Below, in pieces: positions 23,812 through 31,517 of a stretch of DNA of 53,406 nt. The notes under the pieces are model-generated. The model had not been told where the DNA came from. It saw only the letters and a list, made by a program, of their open reading frames with translations, and searched no databases. The stretch is from Roseicella sp. DB1501 (lineage in GTDB: Bacteria > Pseudomonadota > Alphaproteobacteria > Acetobacterales > Acetobacteraceae). Each line of letters starts with the position of its first letter. Position 1 is the first letter of the stretch. Location: assembly GCF_013112485.1 (NCBI RefSeq), contig NZ_JABFHG010000022.1, forward strand, positions 1-53,406, written 5' to 3'. The position numbers and the translations under genes are program-made.

Positions 23812-24783
23812 CTACTCCACCCGGATCCCCTGGACGCGGATGATCTCGCCCCAGCGCTCGCGCTCCGCCGTCACCCGGCGGGCGAAGGCGCCCGGCGCGT
23901 TGGGCAGGGTGATCAGCCCCTGAGCGGCGAGGAAGCGCTGTGTCTCCGGCAGGTCGGCGACGCGCGTGTATTCCGCATGCAGGCGCTGCAGCACCGGCGC
24001 CGGCGTGCCGGCGGGCGCGATCACCGCATACCAGGTGGAGACGTCGATATCGGGATAGCCGGCTTCCATCAGCGTCGGCACCTCGGGAAGCTGCGGGACC
24101 CGCACCGGCGTGGTGACGGCGAGCGGCCGGACGGCGCCGGAGCGGATCTGCGGCAGCATCAGCGGCAGCGTGTCGAACATCGCCTGGATGTCGCCGCGCA
24201 TCATGGCGGGCAGGCTCTCATTGGTGCCACGGAAGGGCACGTGCTCCATGGCGATGCCGTCGCGCTGGCGGAACATCTCGAAGATCAGGTGCTGCGCCGT
24301 GCCGACGCCGACGCTGGCGTAGTTGGAGCGGTCCGGACGGGCGCGCACCCAGGCGATGAACTCCGGCACGCTGCGCGCCGGCACGTCATTGGCCACCACC
24401 AGCACGAGGGGCGAGGCGGCGAACATCACCACCGGCACCAGGTCCCGCCCGGCATCGTAGGGGATGTCCTTGAAGAGGTGCGGGAAGATGGTCAGCGGGC
24501 CGAGATTGCCCATGCCGATGGTGTAGCCGTCCGGCACGGCGCGGGCGACCTCGGCGACGCCGATGCGGCCGCCCGCGCCGGCCTTGAAGTCGTTGACGAT
24601 GGGCTGGCCGAGGGCGCGCGAGACCGGGTCGTTGAAGGCGCGCGCGATCAAGTCGTTCAGCCCGCCCGGCGGCCAGGGGACGACGAAGCGGACCGGGCGG
24701 TCGGGCCAGGAACCGAGCGAGGCGGGTTGCGCCCGCGCGGCGAGCGGCAGGAGGGAGGCGGCGAGCAGGGCACGGCGATGCAT
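23812..24783 (-). CDS. Bug/TctC-family tripartite tricarboxylate receptor
   Basis: Start at 24783 gives the signal peptide MHRRALLAASLLPLAARAQ. The 323-residue precursor has the Bug hallmarks: WPDRPVRFVVPWPPGG at the N-terminus, KAGAGGRIGVAEVARAVPDGYT, YASVGVGTAQHL, VPFRGTNESLPAMMRGDIQAMF and the C-terminal ERERWGEIIRVQGIRVE. Bug proteins bind carboxylates or similar small solutes in the periplasm, often for sensing or TctAB uptake. No tctAB genes are present, which is normal for this expanded family. Substrate unknown. It is divergent from the dioxygenase gene with 100 bp between. Confidence 0.9.
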   Translation of the reverse strand: MHRRALLAASLLPLAARAQPASLGSWPDRPVRFVVPWPPGGLNDLIARAFNDPVSRALGQPIVNDFKAGAGGRIGVAEVARAVPDGYTIGMGNLGPLTIFPHLFKDIPYDAGRDLVPVVMFAASPLVLVVANDVPARSVPEFIAWVRARPDRSNYASVGVGTAQHLIFEMFRQRDGIAMEHVPFRGTNESLPAMMRGDIQAMFDTLPLMLPQIRSGAVRPLAVTTPVRVPQLPEVPTLMEAGYPDIDVSTWYAVIAPAGTPAPVLQRLHAEYTRVADLPETQRFLAAQGLITLPNAPGAFARRVTAERERWGEIIRVQGIRVE

Positions 24784-24883
24784 TCGCCCATCCTGCGGGG
24801 CGGCGCGGCCCCTGCCAAGCGGCAGCGCAACGAGACAGGCTCGATGGGGCGCGCTATCCTCGCGCCGAGGAGGCCCCGCCCGC

Positions 24884-25927
24884 ATGACGCTCCAGACCCT
24901 CTCCCGCATCGGCGGCCGCGCCGCCTGGACCGGCGCCGATCTCGCGCGCGATTCCGGCTGGATCATGCCGCTGCCGCCCGGCGCGGCGCGGGAGATCGAG
25001 GCGGCGCTGGACAGCCTCGGCGAGCGGGCGCCGCCGCGCTTCGGGGCGCCGGACTTCCCGCTGCCGGAGACCGCCGGCTTCCTGGCGCGGGTCGCCGAGG
25101 AGCTGGAGCATGGCCGCGGCCTGGTGCGGCTGACCGGCCTCGACCCGGCGCGCTACGCGCCGGCCGATCTGAAGCGGGTCTTCTGGGGGCTGATGTGCCA
25201 TCTCGGCACGCCGCTGCCGCAGAACACCACGGGCGAGATCCTGGCCGAGGTGAAGGACGAGACCGGCAGCGGCGCCGCGGTCTCGGCCGGCACGGCGCGG
25301 GCGCGCAGCCGCTCCACCGGCCCGCTGCGCTGGCATACCGACAAATGCGACCTGCTGGCGTTGCTCTGCGCCTCGAACGGCATCGCCGGCGGCGTCTCGC
25401 GCATCGTCTCGACGGTCGCCATCCAGGATGCCATGGCGGAGCGCTGCCCGGATCTCCTGGCCACGCTCTACGAGCCGTTCTGGCGCGCCCGCCCGGCCGA
25501 CGAGGAGGGCGAGGGCATGGCGGCGAAGCCCTTCCCCATGCCGGTCTTCGCCCGTGGCCCGCAGGGCGACTTCACCAGCCAGTACAGCCGCACCTATGTC
25601 GAACTGGCGCAGGGCCAGCCCGGCGTGCCGCCGCTGACGGAGCGGCAGGTGGCGGCGATGGACAGGCTGGCGCAGGTGGCGGACGAGCTCTGCATCGAGA
25701 TGCCCTTCGAGCCGGGGCAGATCCAGCTCATGAACCAGCACGTCACCTATCACGGCCGCACCGCCTATGCGGATGGCGCCGGCGGGCGGCGCAACCTGCT
25801 GCGCATCTGGCTGGCGAGCCCGCTGAGCCGCGCCCTGCCGGCGGGCCATGCCGGGCAATGGGGCGATGTGCGGGCCGGCGCGTTGCGCGGCGGCGCGATG
25901 CCGGGCCGGAGCGCGCTGGCGGCCTGA
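24884..25927 (+). CDS. TauD/TfdA-like Fe(II)/2-oxoglutarate dioxygenase
   Basis: Start ATG at 24884 is preceded by GAGGAGG at a rather long 12-base spacing. The 347-residue protein has the facial-triad motif HTD at His151-Asp153 (RWHTDKCD), the distal His in YHGRTAY (His290) and the 2-oxoglutarate Arg in LLRIWL near residue 308. All iron and cosubstrate ligands appear intact. Central LCASNGIAGGVSRIVS is typical of the TauD-like fold. Such enzymes hydroxylate sulfonates, carnitine precursors, herbicides or other acids; no pathway gene indicates the substrate. The neighbouring divergent Bug receptor might supply it. Confidence 0.85.
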   Translation: MTLQTLSRIGGRAAWTGADLARDSGWIMPLPPGAAREIEAALDSLGERAPPRFGAPDFPLPETAGFLARVAEELEHGRGLVRLTGLDPARYAPADLKRVFWGLMCHLGTPLPQNTTGEILAEVKDETGSGAAVSAGTARARSRSTGPLRWHTDKCDLLALLCASNGIAGGVSRIVSTVAIQDAMAERCPDLLATLYEPFWRARPADEEGEGMAAKPFPMPVFARGPQGDFTSQYSRTYVELAQGQPGVPPLTERQVAAMDRLAQVADELCIEMPFEPGQIQLMNQHVTYHGRTAYADGAGGRRNLLRIWLASPLSRALPAGHAGQWGDVRAGALRGGAMPGRSALAA

Positions 25928-25933
25928 TGATAT

Positions 25934-25964
25934 CCCCACGACGTCGCTGCGCGCCGTCGCGGGG
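25934..25964 (+). terminator. Terminator-like hairpin after the dioxygenase (family B, copy 2)
   Basis: CCCCACGACG (25934-25943) pairs with CGTCGCGGGG (25955-25964) with one A-C mismatch. Both this copy and the one after trpS begin with the stop context TGATGAT directly followed by the stem, so the similarity includes the stop codon. Confidence 0.65.
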
Positions 25965-26000
25965 GCCCCGGTGAATCCCTTCAAGCCCGAGGGGTGTCAC

Positions 26001-26029
26001 GCCCTGCCGCGGCGAAGCCGCGGCAGGGC
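26001..26029. terminator. Strong 13-bp hairpin between convergent genes
   Basis: GCCCTGCCGCGGC (26001-26013) pairs perfectly with GCCGCGGCAGGGC (26017-26029) over a GAA loop. It lies between the dioxygenase stop and the puuE stop and could terminate both transcripts. No U-tract is present. Confidence 0.75.
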
Positions 26030-26041
26030 ATCAGGACGGCG

Positions 26042-26965
26042 CTACTCGTTCAGGCCCTTGCCCGGATAGGGGTGGGCGGCGATCCAGTGCCGGGCGATGT
26101 CGGCGCGGCGAGTGATCCAGACATCCCGGCGCGTCAGCATGTGGTCGAGCAGCCGCTGCAGCCCGGCGGCGCGCGCCGGATGGCCGATCAGGCGCATGTG
26201 CAGCCCGACGGACATCATCTTCGGCGTCGTCGCCCCTTCCTCGTAGAGCATGTCGAAGGCGTCGCGGATGAAGGCGAACCACTCGTCGCTGGTGCCGACC
26301 CAGCCGGCATATTTGCCGTCGTTGTTGGTCAGCGAATAGGGCACGACGAGTTGCGGCCGGCCTTCCACCGTCACCCAGAAGGGCAGCTCGTCGCCGTAAT
26401 AGTCGCTGTCATAGAGGAAGCCGCCATGCTCGACGACCAGGCGGCGGGTGTTCTCGCTCGGCCCGTAGCGGCAATACCAGCCCTCCGGCTTGCGGCCGGT
26501 CATGCGCTCGATGCTGGCGACGGCGCGGGCGATGTGCTCGCGCTCCGCCGCCTCGTCGAGCTCGAAATGCTTTACCCAGCGCCAGCCATGCGAGCAGATG
26601 TCGTAGCCCGCCTCGCGGATCGCCGCCGAGGCCTCGGGATTCGCCTCCAGCGCCAGGCCGCAGCCGAAGATGGTGAGCGGCAGGCCGCGTTCCTGGAACA
26701 GCCGGTGCAGCCGCCAGAAGCCGACGCGCGAGCCGTATTCGAACATGCCCTCGGCGGCGAGGTCGCGGCCTGACTTCAGCTGGTTCAGCCCGTGCGATTC
26801 CGTCAGCCCGGTCTCGGTGACGCCGTCGCCCAAGGCGAAGGAGGGCTCGGAGCCTTCCTCATAGTTGATGACGAAATTCACCGCCAGCCGGGCGCCGTCG
26901 GGCCAGCGCGGGTCCGGCGGTTTCGCCCCGTAGCCACGGAAATCGCGCCGCACCTCGTAAGCCAT
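26042..26965 (-). CDS. puuE: Allantoinase PuuE (polysaccharide-deacetylase fold)
   Basis: Cofactor-light allantoinase that opens the hydantoin ring of allantoin to allantoate. Start ATG at 26965 follows GGAGGGGACC. The 307-residue protein has the hallmark N-terminus (DFRGYGAKPPDPRWPDGARLAVNFVINYEEGSE), GLTESHG, VGFWRLHRLF, SHGWRW, WYCRYGPSENTRRL, YDSDYYGDELPFW and MSVGLHMRLIGHPAR. These distinguish PuuE from metal-dependent amidohydrolase allantoinases. It is the last gene of a six-gene operon after allA (26-bp gap). With allA beside it and urease divergent, its product would feed a pathway ending in urea and ammonia. Allantoicase, the step between, is not in the window. Confidence 0.92.
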   Translation of the reverse strand: MAYEVRRDFRGYGAKPPDPRWPDGARLAVNFVINYEEGSEPSFALGDGVTETGLTESHGLNQLKSGRDLAAEGMFEYGSRVGFWRLHRLFQERGLPLTIFGCGLALEANPEASAAIREAGYDICSHGWRWVKHFELDEAAEREHIARAVASIERMTGRKPEGWYCRYGPSENTRRLVVEHGGFLYDSDYYGDELPFWVTVEGRPQLVVPYSLTNNDGKYAGWVGTSDEWFAFIRDAFDMLYEEGATTPKMMSVGLHMRLIGHPARAAGLQRLLDHMLTRRDVWITRRADIARHWIAAHPYPGKGLNE

Positions 26966-26991
26966 GCCGGTCCCCTCCCGATCGCCGTCCA

Positions 26992-27465
26992 CTACAATTC
27001 CACGCCGAATTCCGGCACCTCGACGAATTCCTCGTCGCCCTGGCTGCCGTCGCGCCACATGAGGATGACGAAGCGTGCCTCCCGGTCCAGCACCGTGAAG
27101 GGGTGGTGCCAGACATCGGCGCCATAGGTGACGCCCTGGTCGGGCCGGGCGAGGAAGGCGCGGGCGCGCGCCATGTCCGGCCCGCCGCCGGCGGCATGCG
27201 GCGCGACGATGGCGAGCCAGCGCCCGCCCTCCTGCGGGATGAAGGATTGCGAGGAGAATTCGTGCCGCTCCATGGTGGTGGAGCGCAGCGGCAGCGCGGC
27301 GAGCGGCGCCTTCACGGTGAGCGAGATGCTCGGCCGCGCCTTGGGCCGCAGATTGGCGAGCGCATCCTCGAAATAGGTGCGGCCCGGGATCCGCGGGCAT
27401 TCGATGACCTCGCCGAAGGGCAGGAAGGCGGCGGAGGTCAGGGGTTCGGCCTTCAGGAACATCAT
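26992..27465 (-). CDS. allA: Ureidoglycolate lyase
   Basis: Cleaves ureidoglycolate to glyoxylate and urea. The 157-residue cupin-fold protein begins with MFLKAEPLTSAAFLPFGEVI. It has the family segments SISLTVKAPLAALPLRSTTMERHEFSSQSFIP, RWLAIVAPHA and DVWHHPFTVLDREARFVILMW, as in AllA. HPF/WHH residues sit in the active-site region of the family. The start is one base after the stop of the second permease gene, so it is read from the transporter mRNA. The urea it releases can be split by the urease encoded divergently about 4 kb away. Confidence 0.92.
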   Translation of the reverse strand: MMFLKAEPLTSAAFLPFGEVIECPRIPGRTYFEDALANLRPKARPSISLTVKAPLAALPLRSTTMERHEFSSQSFIPQEGGRWLAIVAPHAAGGGPDMARARAFLARPDQGVTYGADVWHHPFTVLDREARFVILMWRDGSQGDEEFVEVPEFGVEL

Positions 27466-27466
27466 G

Positions 27467-28288
27467 TCAGCCCCGCATGCGGCGCGTCAGGCCGGTGAGC
27501 CGCTCCATCACCAGCATCAGCAGGAAGGCCACGAGCACGAGCGTGCCGGAGACGGCGGCCACCCGGACATCGAGCGTGCTTTCCATCATGCCCCACATCC
27601 GGATCGGCAGCATGTCCGTCCGTGCCGAGGAGAGGAAGAGGGAAACCGGCACGTTGTCGACCGAGGCCATGAAGGCGAGGAAGGCGCCGGCCGCGATGCC
27701 CGGCGCGATCAGCGGCAGGGTGACGCGGCGGAAGCCATGGAGCGGGCTGGCGCCGAGGCTGAGCGAGGCATCCAGCAGCGCCGGGTCGAGCTGCGAGAGG
27801 GAGGCGCCGACGGTGCGCAGCACGAAGGGCGCCACCACCACCAGATGCCCGGCGATGATGAGCCCGAGCGAGGGACGGAAGCCGAGCAGGGTGAAGTACA
27901 TCAGCGCCGCCAGGCCGAAGGCGAGGCCGGGCAGCACCAGCGGCGACATCAGGAAGGCATCGGCCGCCCGACCGGCCCGCCCGGCCAGGCGCGACAGGCC
28001 GAGCGCCGCCGCCGTGCCGAGCAGCGTGGCGAGGCCGGCCGAGACGAGCGCCACATGCAGCGTGTTGCCGGCGGCACGATGGATCTGCCGCGACCGGCTG
28101 CCATCCAGCAGCAGCTCGTACCAGCGGATCGAGAAACCCTCCGGCGGGAAGCGGATGGAGCGGCTGTCGGTGAAGGAGGTTGCCAGCACCACCAGCACCG
28201 GCCCGACCAGGATGAGCAGGGCGAGGATCGCCAGCCCGTTCATGACGAGGCTGTAGGACAGCTCGCCCGTGCTGCGCCGCTTAGCCAT
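27467..28288 (-). CDS. ABC importer permease, PotC-type
   Basis: A 273-residue inner-membrane permease with about six helices. The cytoplasmic coupling motif ASPLHGFRRVTLPLIAPGI (EAA-loop equivalent) is in the C-terminal half, and LGASPLHGF is well conserved. The start, at 28288 or 28294, overlaps the end of the first permease gene, and the stop is one base from allA. PotC-type permeases normally serve polyamine or small organic solute uptake. Being sealed into an operon with allA and puuE, this system is more likely to import allantoin, another ureide or a purine derivative. That substrate is inference. Confidence 0.85.
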   Translation of the reverse strand: MAKRRSTGELSYSLVMNGLAILALLILVGPVLVVLATSFTDSRSIRFPPEGFSIRWYELLLDGSRSRQIHRAAGNTLHVALVSAGLATLLGTAAALGLSRLAGRAGRAADAFLMSPLVLPGLAFGLAALMYFTLLGFRPSLGLIIAGHLVVVAPFVLRTVGASLSQLDPALLDASLSLGASPLHGFRRVTLPLIAPGIAAGAFLAFMASVDNVPVSLFLSSARTDMLPIRMWGMMESTLDVRVAAVSGTLVLVAFLLMLVMERLTGLTRRMRG

Positions 28289-29189
28289 GCGCATGCCCCG
28301 CGGCGACGCGGCCGGCATAGGCGATCACCGCGATCACCGCCGAGACCGAGACGAGAAGCGCGATGGCGGCTGTCGCGGCGAAGGGCCAGTTCGCCACCAC
28401 CATGGCCTGCTGCCAGATCATCGCCGGCAGGTAGACCAGCCGCCCGCCGCCGATGACCGACTGGCTGATGAAGGCGGTGGTCGAGGAGGCGAAGACCAGC
28501 AGGCAGCCGGCCGCCAGTCCGGGTGCGGCGAGCGGCAGGGTCACGCGGAACAGCGTCCGCCAGGGCGAGGCGCCGAGTGAGGCGGAGGCGTCGAGCAGCC
28601 GCGGGTCGATCCGGGCCATGACCGAGAGCAGCGGCAGCAACAGCAGCGGCATCTCGATCTGGGTGAGGGCGATCACCAGGCCGAGCTCGGTCTGCAGCAG
28701 CCGCAACGGCTCCGCCGCCAGGCCGAGGCCGAGCACGAGCTGGTTCACCACCCCCTCGCGCCCGAGGATGACGATCCAGGCGAAGGTGCGGACGACGACG
28801 CTGGTCAGCAGCGGCATGACCGCGACGAAGAGCAGCGCGCGCTGCCAGCGTGGCGAAGCGCCGCGGTAGAGCAGGGCGAGCGGGAAGCCGAGCAGGGTGG
28901 TCGCGGCAACCGATTTCAGGCCCAGCAGCAGCGTGTCGGCCACCACCTTCCAGTGGAAGCTGTCGAGGAGGAAGCGCTGCCACTGGTCGAGGCCCCAACG
29001 CGTCATGCGTTCATCGGCATAGAAAGAGACGGCAAAAAGCATCAGCAGCGGCGCGACGAAGAAGCCCGCATAGGCAAGGCCGAGCGGCGCCGCCAGCCCC
29101 CAGGTGGTCAGGCGGCGGGATCGCAAGGGTGCGGCGGCACCCGTGATGGTCCCTGGGGCGGGCGCCGCCGGGGCCGCCGCGCCGCTCAC
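28281..29189 (-). CDS. ABC importer permease, PotB-type
   Basis: Start chosen at the GTG at 29189, which overlaps the solute-binding-protein stop as GTGA. The 302-residue protein starts with an Ala/Pro-rich leader, then about six transmembrane helices beginning WGLAAPLGLAYAGFFVAPLLML. The EAA-type loop LGASPWRTLFRVTLPLAAPGL lies near residue 220, and VVVRTFAWIVILGREGVVN is typical of PotB-like permeases. It pairs with the next permease, whose start overlaps its stop, to form the channel. Confidence 0.86.
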   Translation of the reverse strand: MSGAAAPAAPAPGTITGAAAPLRSRRLTTWGLAAPLGLAYAGFFVAPLLMLFAVSFYADERMTRWGLDQWQRFLLDSFHWKVVADTLLLGLKSVAATTLLGFPLALLYRGASPRWQRALLFVAVMPLLTSVVVRTFAWIVILGREGVVNQLVLGLGLAAEPLRLLQTELGLVIALTQIEMPLLLLPLLSVMARIDPRLLDASASLGASPWRTLFRVTLPLAAPGLAAGCLLVFASSTTAFISQSVIGGGRLVYLPAMIWQQAMVVANWPFAATAAIALLVSVSAVIAVIAYAGRVAAGHAHG

Positions 29190-30220
29190 TTCGCCATCTC
29201 GCGGTTGAAGCGCTCGATCCACTGGCCGCGGAGCGGGTTGATCTTCGCCCAGTCATGCGTGACGAAACCCGACATCTCGTCGAGGCTCTTCATCGGCAGG
29301 TTGGGCGAGAGGGCGATGTCCTTGTTCACCGGCACCAGATTCGCCGGCGGCTTGGTCAGCGCCTGCTGCACCGGCGCGCTCAGCACGGTGTCGATGTACT
29401 TGTAGGCCGCCTCGGCATTCTCGCTGCCCTTGGCGATGTGCAGCGTGGTGAAGAAGGCAACGGCGCCCGTCCTCGGCGTGGCGAATTCGATGTCGACGCC
29501 GCGATCCTTCAGCGCCATCACCGTCTGGGTATTGGTGTACATGACGTCGCACTGGCCCTGCTGGAACAGGCCCGGCATCGCCGCCGGGGTGCCGACGGCG
29601 GCGATCTTCGGCAGCACCTTCTTCAGCTCGGCCAGGGCCGGCTCGACATTGGTTTCGCCGCCGCCGAAGACCTTGGCCAGCTCGATCAGGCTGACCGTGC
29701 CGAAAGTGGTGCCGAAGCCGGTGAGGCCGAGGCGGGAGACCCAGGGCTCCTTCAGCAGGTCGTCCCAGCCGCCGGGCTTCGGCACCTTCTTCGGGTTGTA
29801 GGCGATGCCCACCACCTGCGCGGCGCAGCCCGCGCCCCACTGATCGACGAGCTGCGGCGGCAGCTTCGTCAGGGTGGTGAGCTTCCCGCCGTCGAAGGGT
29901 TCGAACATGCCGCGCTCGATCGCGGTGATGCGCGGGCCCGGATCGAGCACGAAGGCGTCGAAGGGCGGCGCGCCGCGCGAGGCGGCGAATTTGGCGATCT
30001 GATCGACGGCGAAGAGCGCCTGGAACTCGACCTCGACGCCCTTGGTCTTCAGCGCGGCCGGGGCGACGATCTCGCGGAAGCTGTCGTCCCAGATGCCGGG
30101 ATAGGTGGTGGCGACCAGGCTGCCGCCCTTCTGCGCACGCGCGGCGCGGAGCATCGCCGATGGCGCGGCGAGCGCCGCGGCGCCGGCCAGCAGGGCGCGG
30201 CGCGGGAAAGCCAGGGACAT
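29186..30220 (-). CDS. ABC importer solute-binding protein, family 1 (PotD-like)
   Basis: Start ATG at 30220 follows GGAGGA at ideal spacing. The 344-residue precursor carries a Tat-like signal (FPRRALLAGAAALAAPSAML). The mature part shows the PotD/AfuA layout: ATTYPGIWDDSFREIVAPAA, FDAFVLDPGPRI, VVGIAYNPKKVPKPGGWDDLL, GTTFGTVSLIELAKVFGGGE and AMPGLFQQGQCDVMYTNTQ. It should capture the solute in the periplasm for the two permeases. The receptor is the component that sets specificity. Operon context with AllA and PuuE points to a ureide, but polyamines or other solutes remain possible. Confidence 0.87.
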   Translation of the reverse strand: MSLAFPRRALLAGAAALAAPSAMLRAARAQKGGSLVATTYPGIWDDSFREIVAPAALKTKGVEVEFQALFAVDQIAKFAASRGAPPFDAFVLDPGPRITAIERGMFEPFDGGKLTTLTKLPPQLVDQWGAGCAAQVVGIAYNPKKVPKPGGWDDLLKEPWVSRLGLTGFGTTFGTVSLIELAKVFGGGETNVEPALAELKKVLPKIAAVGTPAAMPGLFQQGQCDVMYTNTQTVMALKDRGVDIEFATPRTGAVAFFTTLHIAKGSENAEAAYKYIDTVLSAPVQQALTKPPANLVPVNKDIALSPNLPMKSLDEMSGFVTHDWAKINPLRGQWIERFNREMAK

Positions 30221-30222
30221 GC

Positions 30223-31347
30223 TCAATCCTCCTCGGAGTCGGGGCGTGGGAAGAGGGCGGGCCGGGCGCCGGGAGCGAGGCCGCAGAAGGCCCGCTCCCC
30301 AAGCTCGCGGATCGCACCGAGGCGGGGTTCGGTCAGGCGCAGCGCGGTGCCGTCCGCCAGAAGCGCCTCGCGGATCGCCTGGCCGCCGAGCGGCAGGGCG
30401 AGGCCGAGGGCGACAGGAAAGCGGCCGGGGCCGCCGGCATCGTGCAGGACGAGCTGCTCCGGCCGCACCGTCAGCAGGGCCGGGCCGGGCGGCGCCTCGC
30501 CCGGCAGGTCGAGCGCGGTGCCGTCGGCGAGGCGCAGCGCCACCCGCCCGCCCTCCGACCGTTCGACGGTGCAGGGCAGGCGGTTGGTGGTGCCGATGAA
30601 GCCGGCGACGAAGAGGCTGGCCGGCTGGTCATAGACCTCGACCGGCGTGCCGAGCTGCTCGATCCGGCCGCGGCGCATCACCGCGATCCGGTCGGCGACG
30701 CTCATCGCCTCGTCCTGGTCATGGGTGACGAGGATGGCGGTCAGGCCGAGCTGGCGCTGCAGCCGCTTGATCTCGATCTGCATGTCGAGGCGGAGCGAGC
30801 GGTCGAGCGCGGCGAAGGGCTCGTCGAGCAGCAGGATCGAGGGCTCGATGGCCAGCGCCCGGGCCAGGGCGACGCGCTGCTGCTGGCCGCCGGAAAGCTG
30901 GCCCGGCCGCCGGTCGCGCAGCGGGCCGAGCTGCACCATCTCCAGCAACTCGGCGACGCGCGGGGCGATGCGCGCCCTGGCCTCGCCGCGAGCCCGCAGC
31001 CCGTAGGCAACATTCTCCGCCACCGACATATGCGGGAACAGCGCGTAGTTCTGGAAGACGATGCCGACGCGGCGGCGGTTGGGCGGCAGGTCGTCGATGG
31101 CGCCGCCATCGATCAGCACCTGGCCGGCATCCTGCCGCACGAAGCCGGCGACGGTCCGCAGCAGCGTCGTCTTGCCGCAGCCCGAGGGGCCGAGCAGCGC
31201 CAGCACCTCGCCCGCCCGCACCGATAGATCGACGGCATCGAGAGCGGTGAAGCCCCCGTAGCGCACGCCGAGCCCGAGCACGTCGAGCGTATGGCCGCGC
31301 AGCGAGGCCGCCTGGCCCGGGGCCGGCGAAGAGGGACGAAACAGCAC
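30223..31347 (-). CDS. ABC importer ATPase, PotA-like
   Basis: Start placed at the GTG at 31347, preceded by GGAGA at six-base spacing; that agrees with a start site about 18 bases upstream predicted by the sigma-54 motif. The 374-residue ATPase has Walker A LLGPSGCGKTTLL, Q-loop VFQNYALFPHM, signature LSGGQQQRVALARAL, Walker B ILLLDEPFAALD, the H-loop VTHDQDEAM and a C-terminal TOBE regulatory domain from about residue 255. All motifs are intact. It is the first gene of the six-gene ureide operon and is separated from the solute-binding-protein gene by two bases. Confidence 0.9.
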   Translation of the reverse strand: MLFRPSSPAPGQAASLRGHTLDVLGLGVRYGGFTALDAVDLSVRAGEVLALLGPSGCGKTTLLRTVAGFVRQDAGQVLIDGGAIDDLPPNRRRVGIVFQNYALFPHMSVAENVAYGLRARGEARARIAPRVAELLEMVQLGPLRDRRPGQLSGGQQQRVALARALAIEPSILLLDEPFAALDRSLRLDMQIEIKRLQRQLGLTAILVTHDQDEAMSVADRIAVMRRGRIEQLGTPVEVYDQPASLFVAGFIGTTNRLPCTVERSEGGRVALRLADGTALDLPGEAPPGPALLTVRPEQLVLHDAGGPGRFPVALGLALPLGGQAIREALLADGTALRLTEPRLGAIRELGERAFCGLAPGARPALFPRPDSEED

Positions 31348-31376
31348 AGGCGTCTCCGGTTTGGAATGACGCGAAC

Positions 31377-31391
31377 GCAACCCGCATGCCA
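31377..31391 (-). promoter_or_regulatory. Sigma-54 (-24/-12) promoter of the ureide operon
   Basis: Read on the minus strand: TGGCATGCGGGTTGC, matching the consensus TGGCACG-N4-TTGC at all but one base, with invariant GG and GC correctly spaced. The predicted start near 31365 leaves an 18-base leader containing the GGAGA ribosome site of the GTG at 31347. The motif is not palindromic, so it is not explained as a terminator. Confidence 0.7.
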
Positions 31392-31393
31392 GC

Positions 31394-31430
31394 GCATGGC
31401 CCTGCCTTGACGCGGGACGCGGGGCCATGC
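31394..31430. promoter_or_regulatory. 9-bp inverted repeat in the ureide/urease divergent region
   Basis: GCATGGCCC (31394-31402) and GGGCCATGC (31422-31430) are perfect inverted half-sites 19 bp apart, adjoining the -24 element. It could be an operator or enhancer-binding site for an activator, or chance in GC-rich DNA. It does not match a binding site I know well. Confidence 0.35.
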
Positions 31431-31517
31431 CTGGTCAATCCGGCGGCAGGATGCCCGCGAGGCATGCAGCGGCTGGGGTGGTTCCGTGCCGTTGCGCCCC
31501 ATGCCATGGTCCGGTCG

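Noticed and set aside
31430-31517. A sigma-54 promoter facing ureD (TGGTTCCGTGCCGTTGC)
   Set aside because: The GG and GC dinucleotides are two bases too far apart for a -24/-12 promoter.
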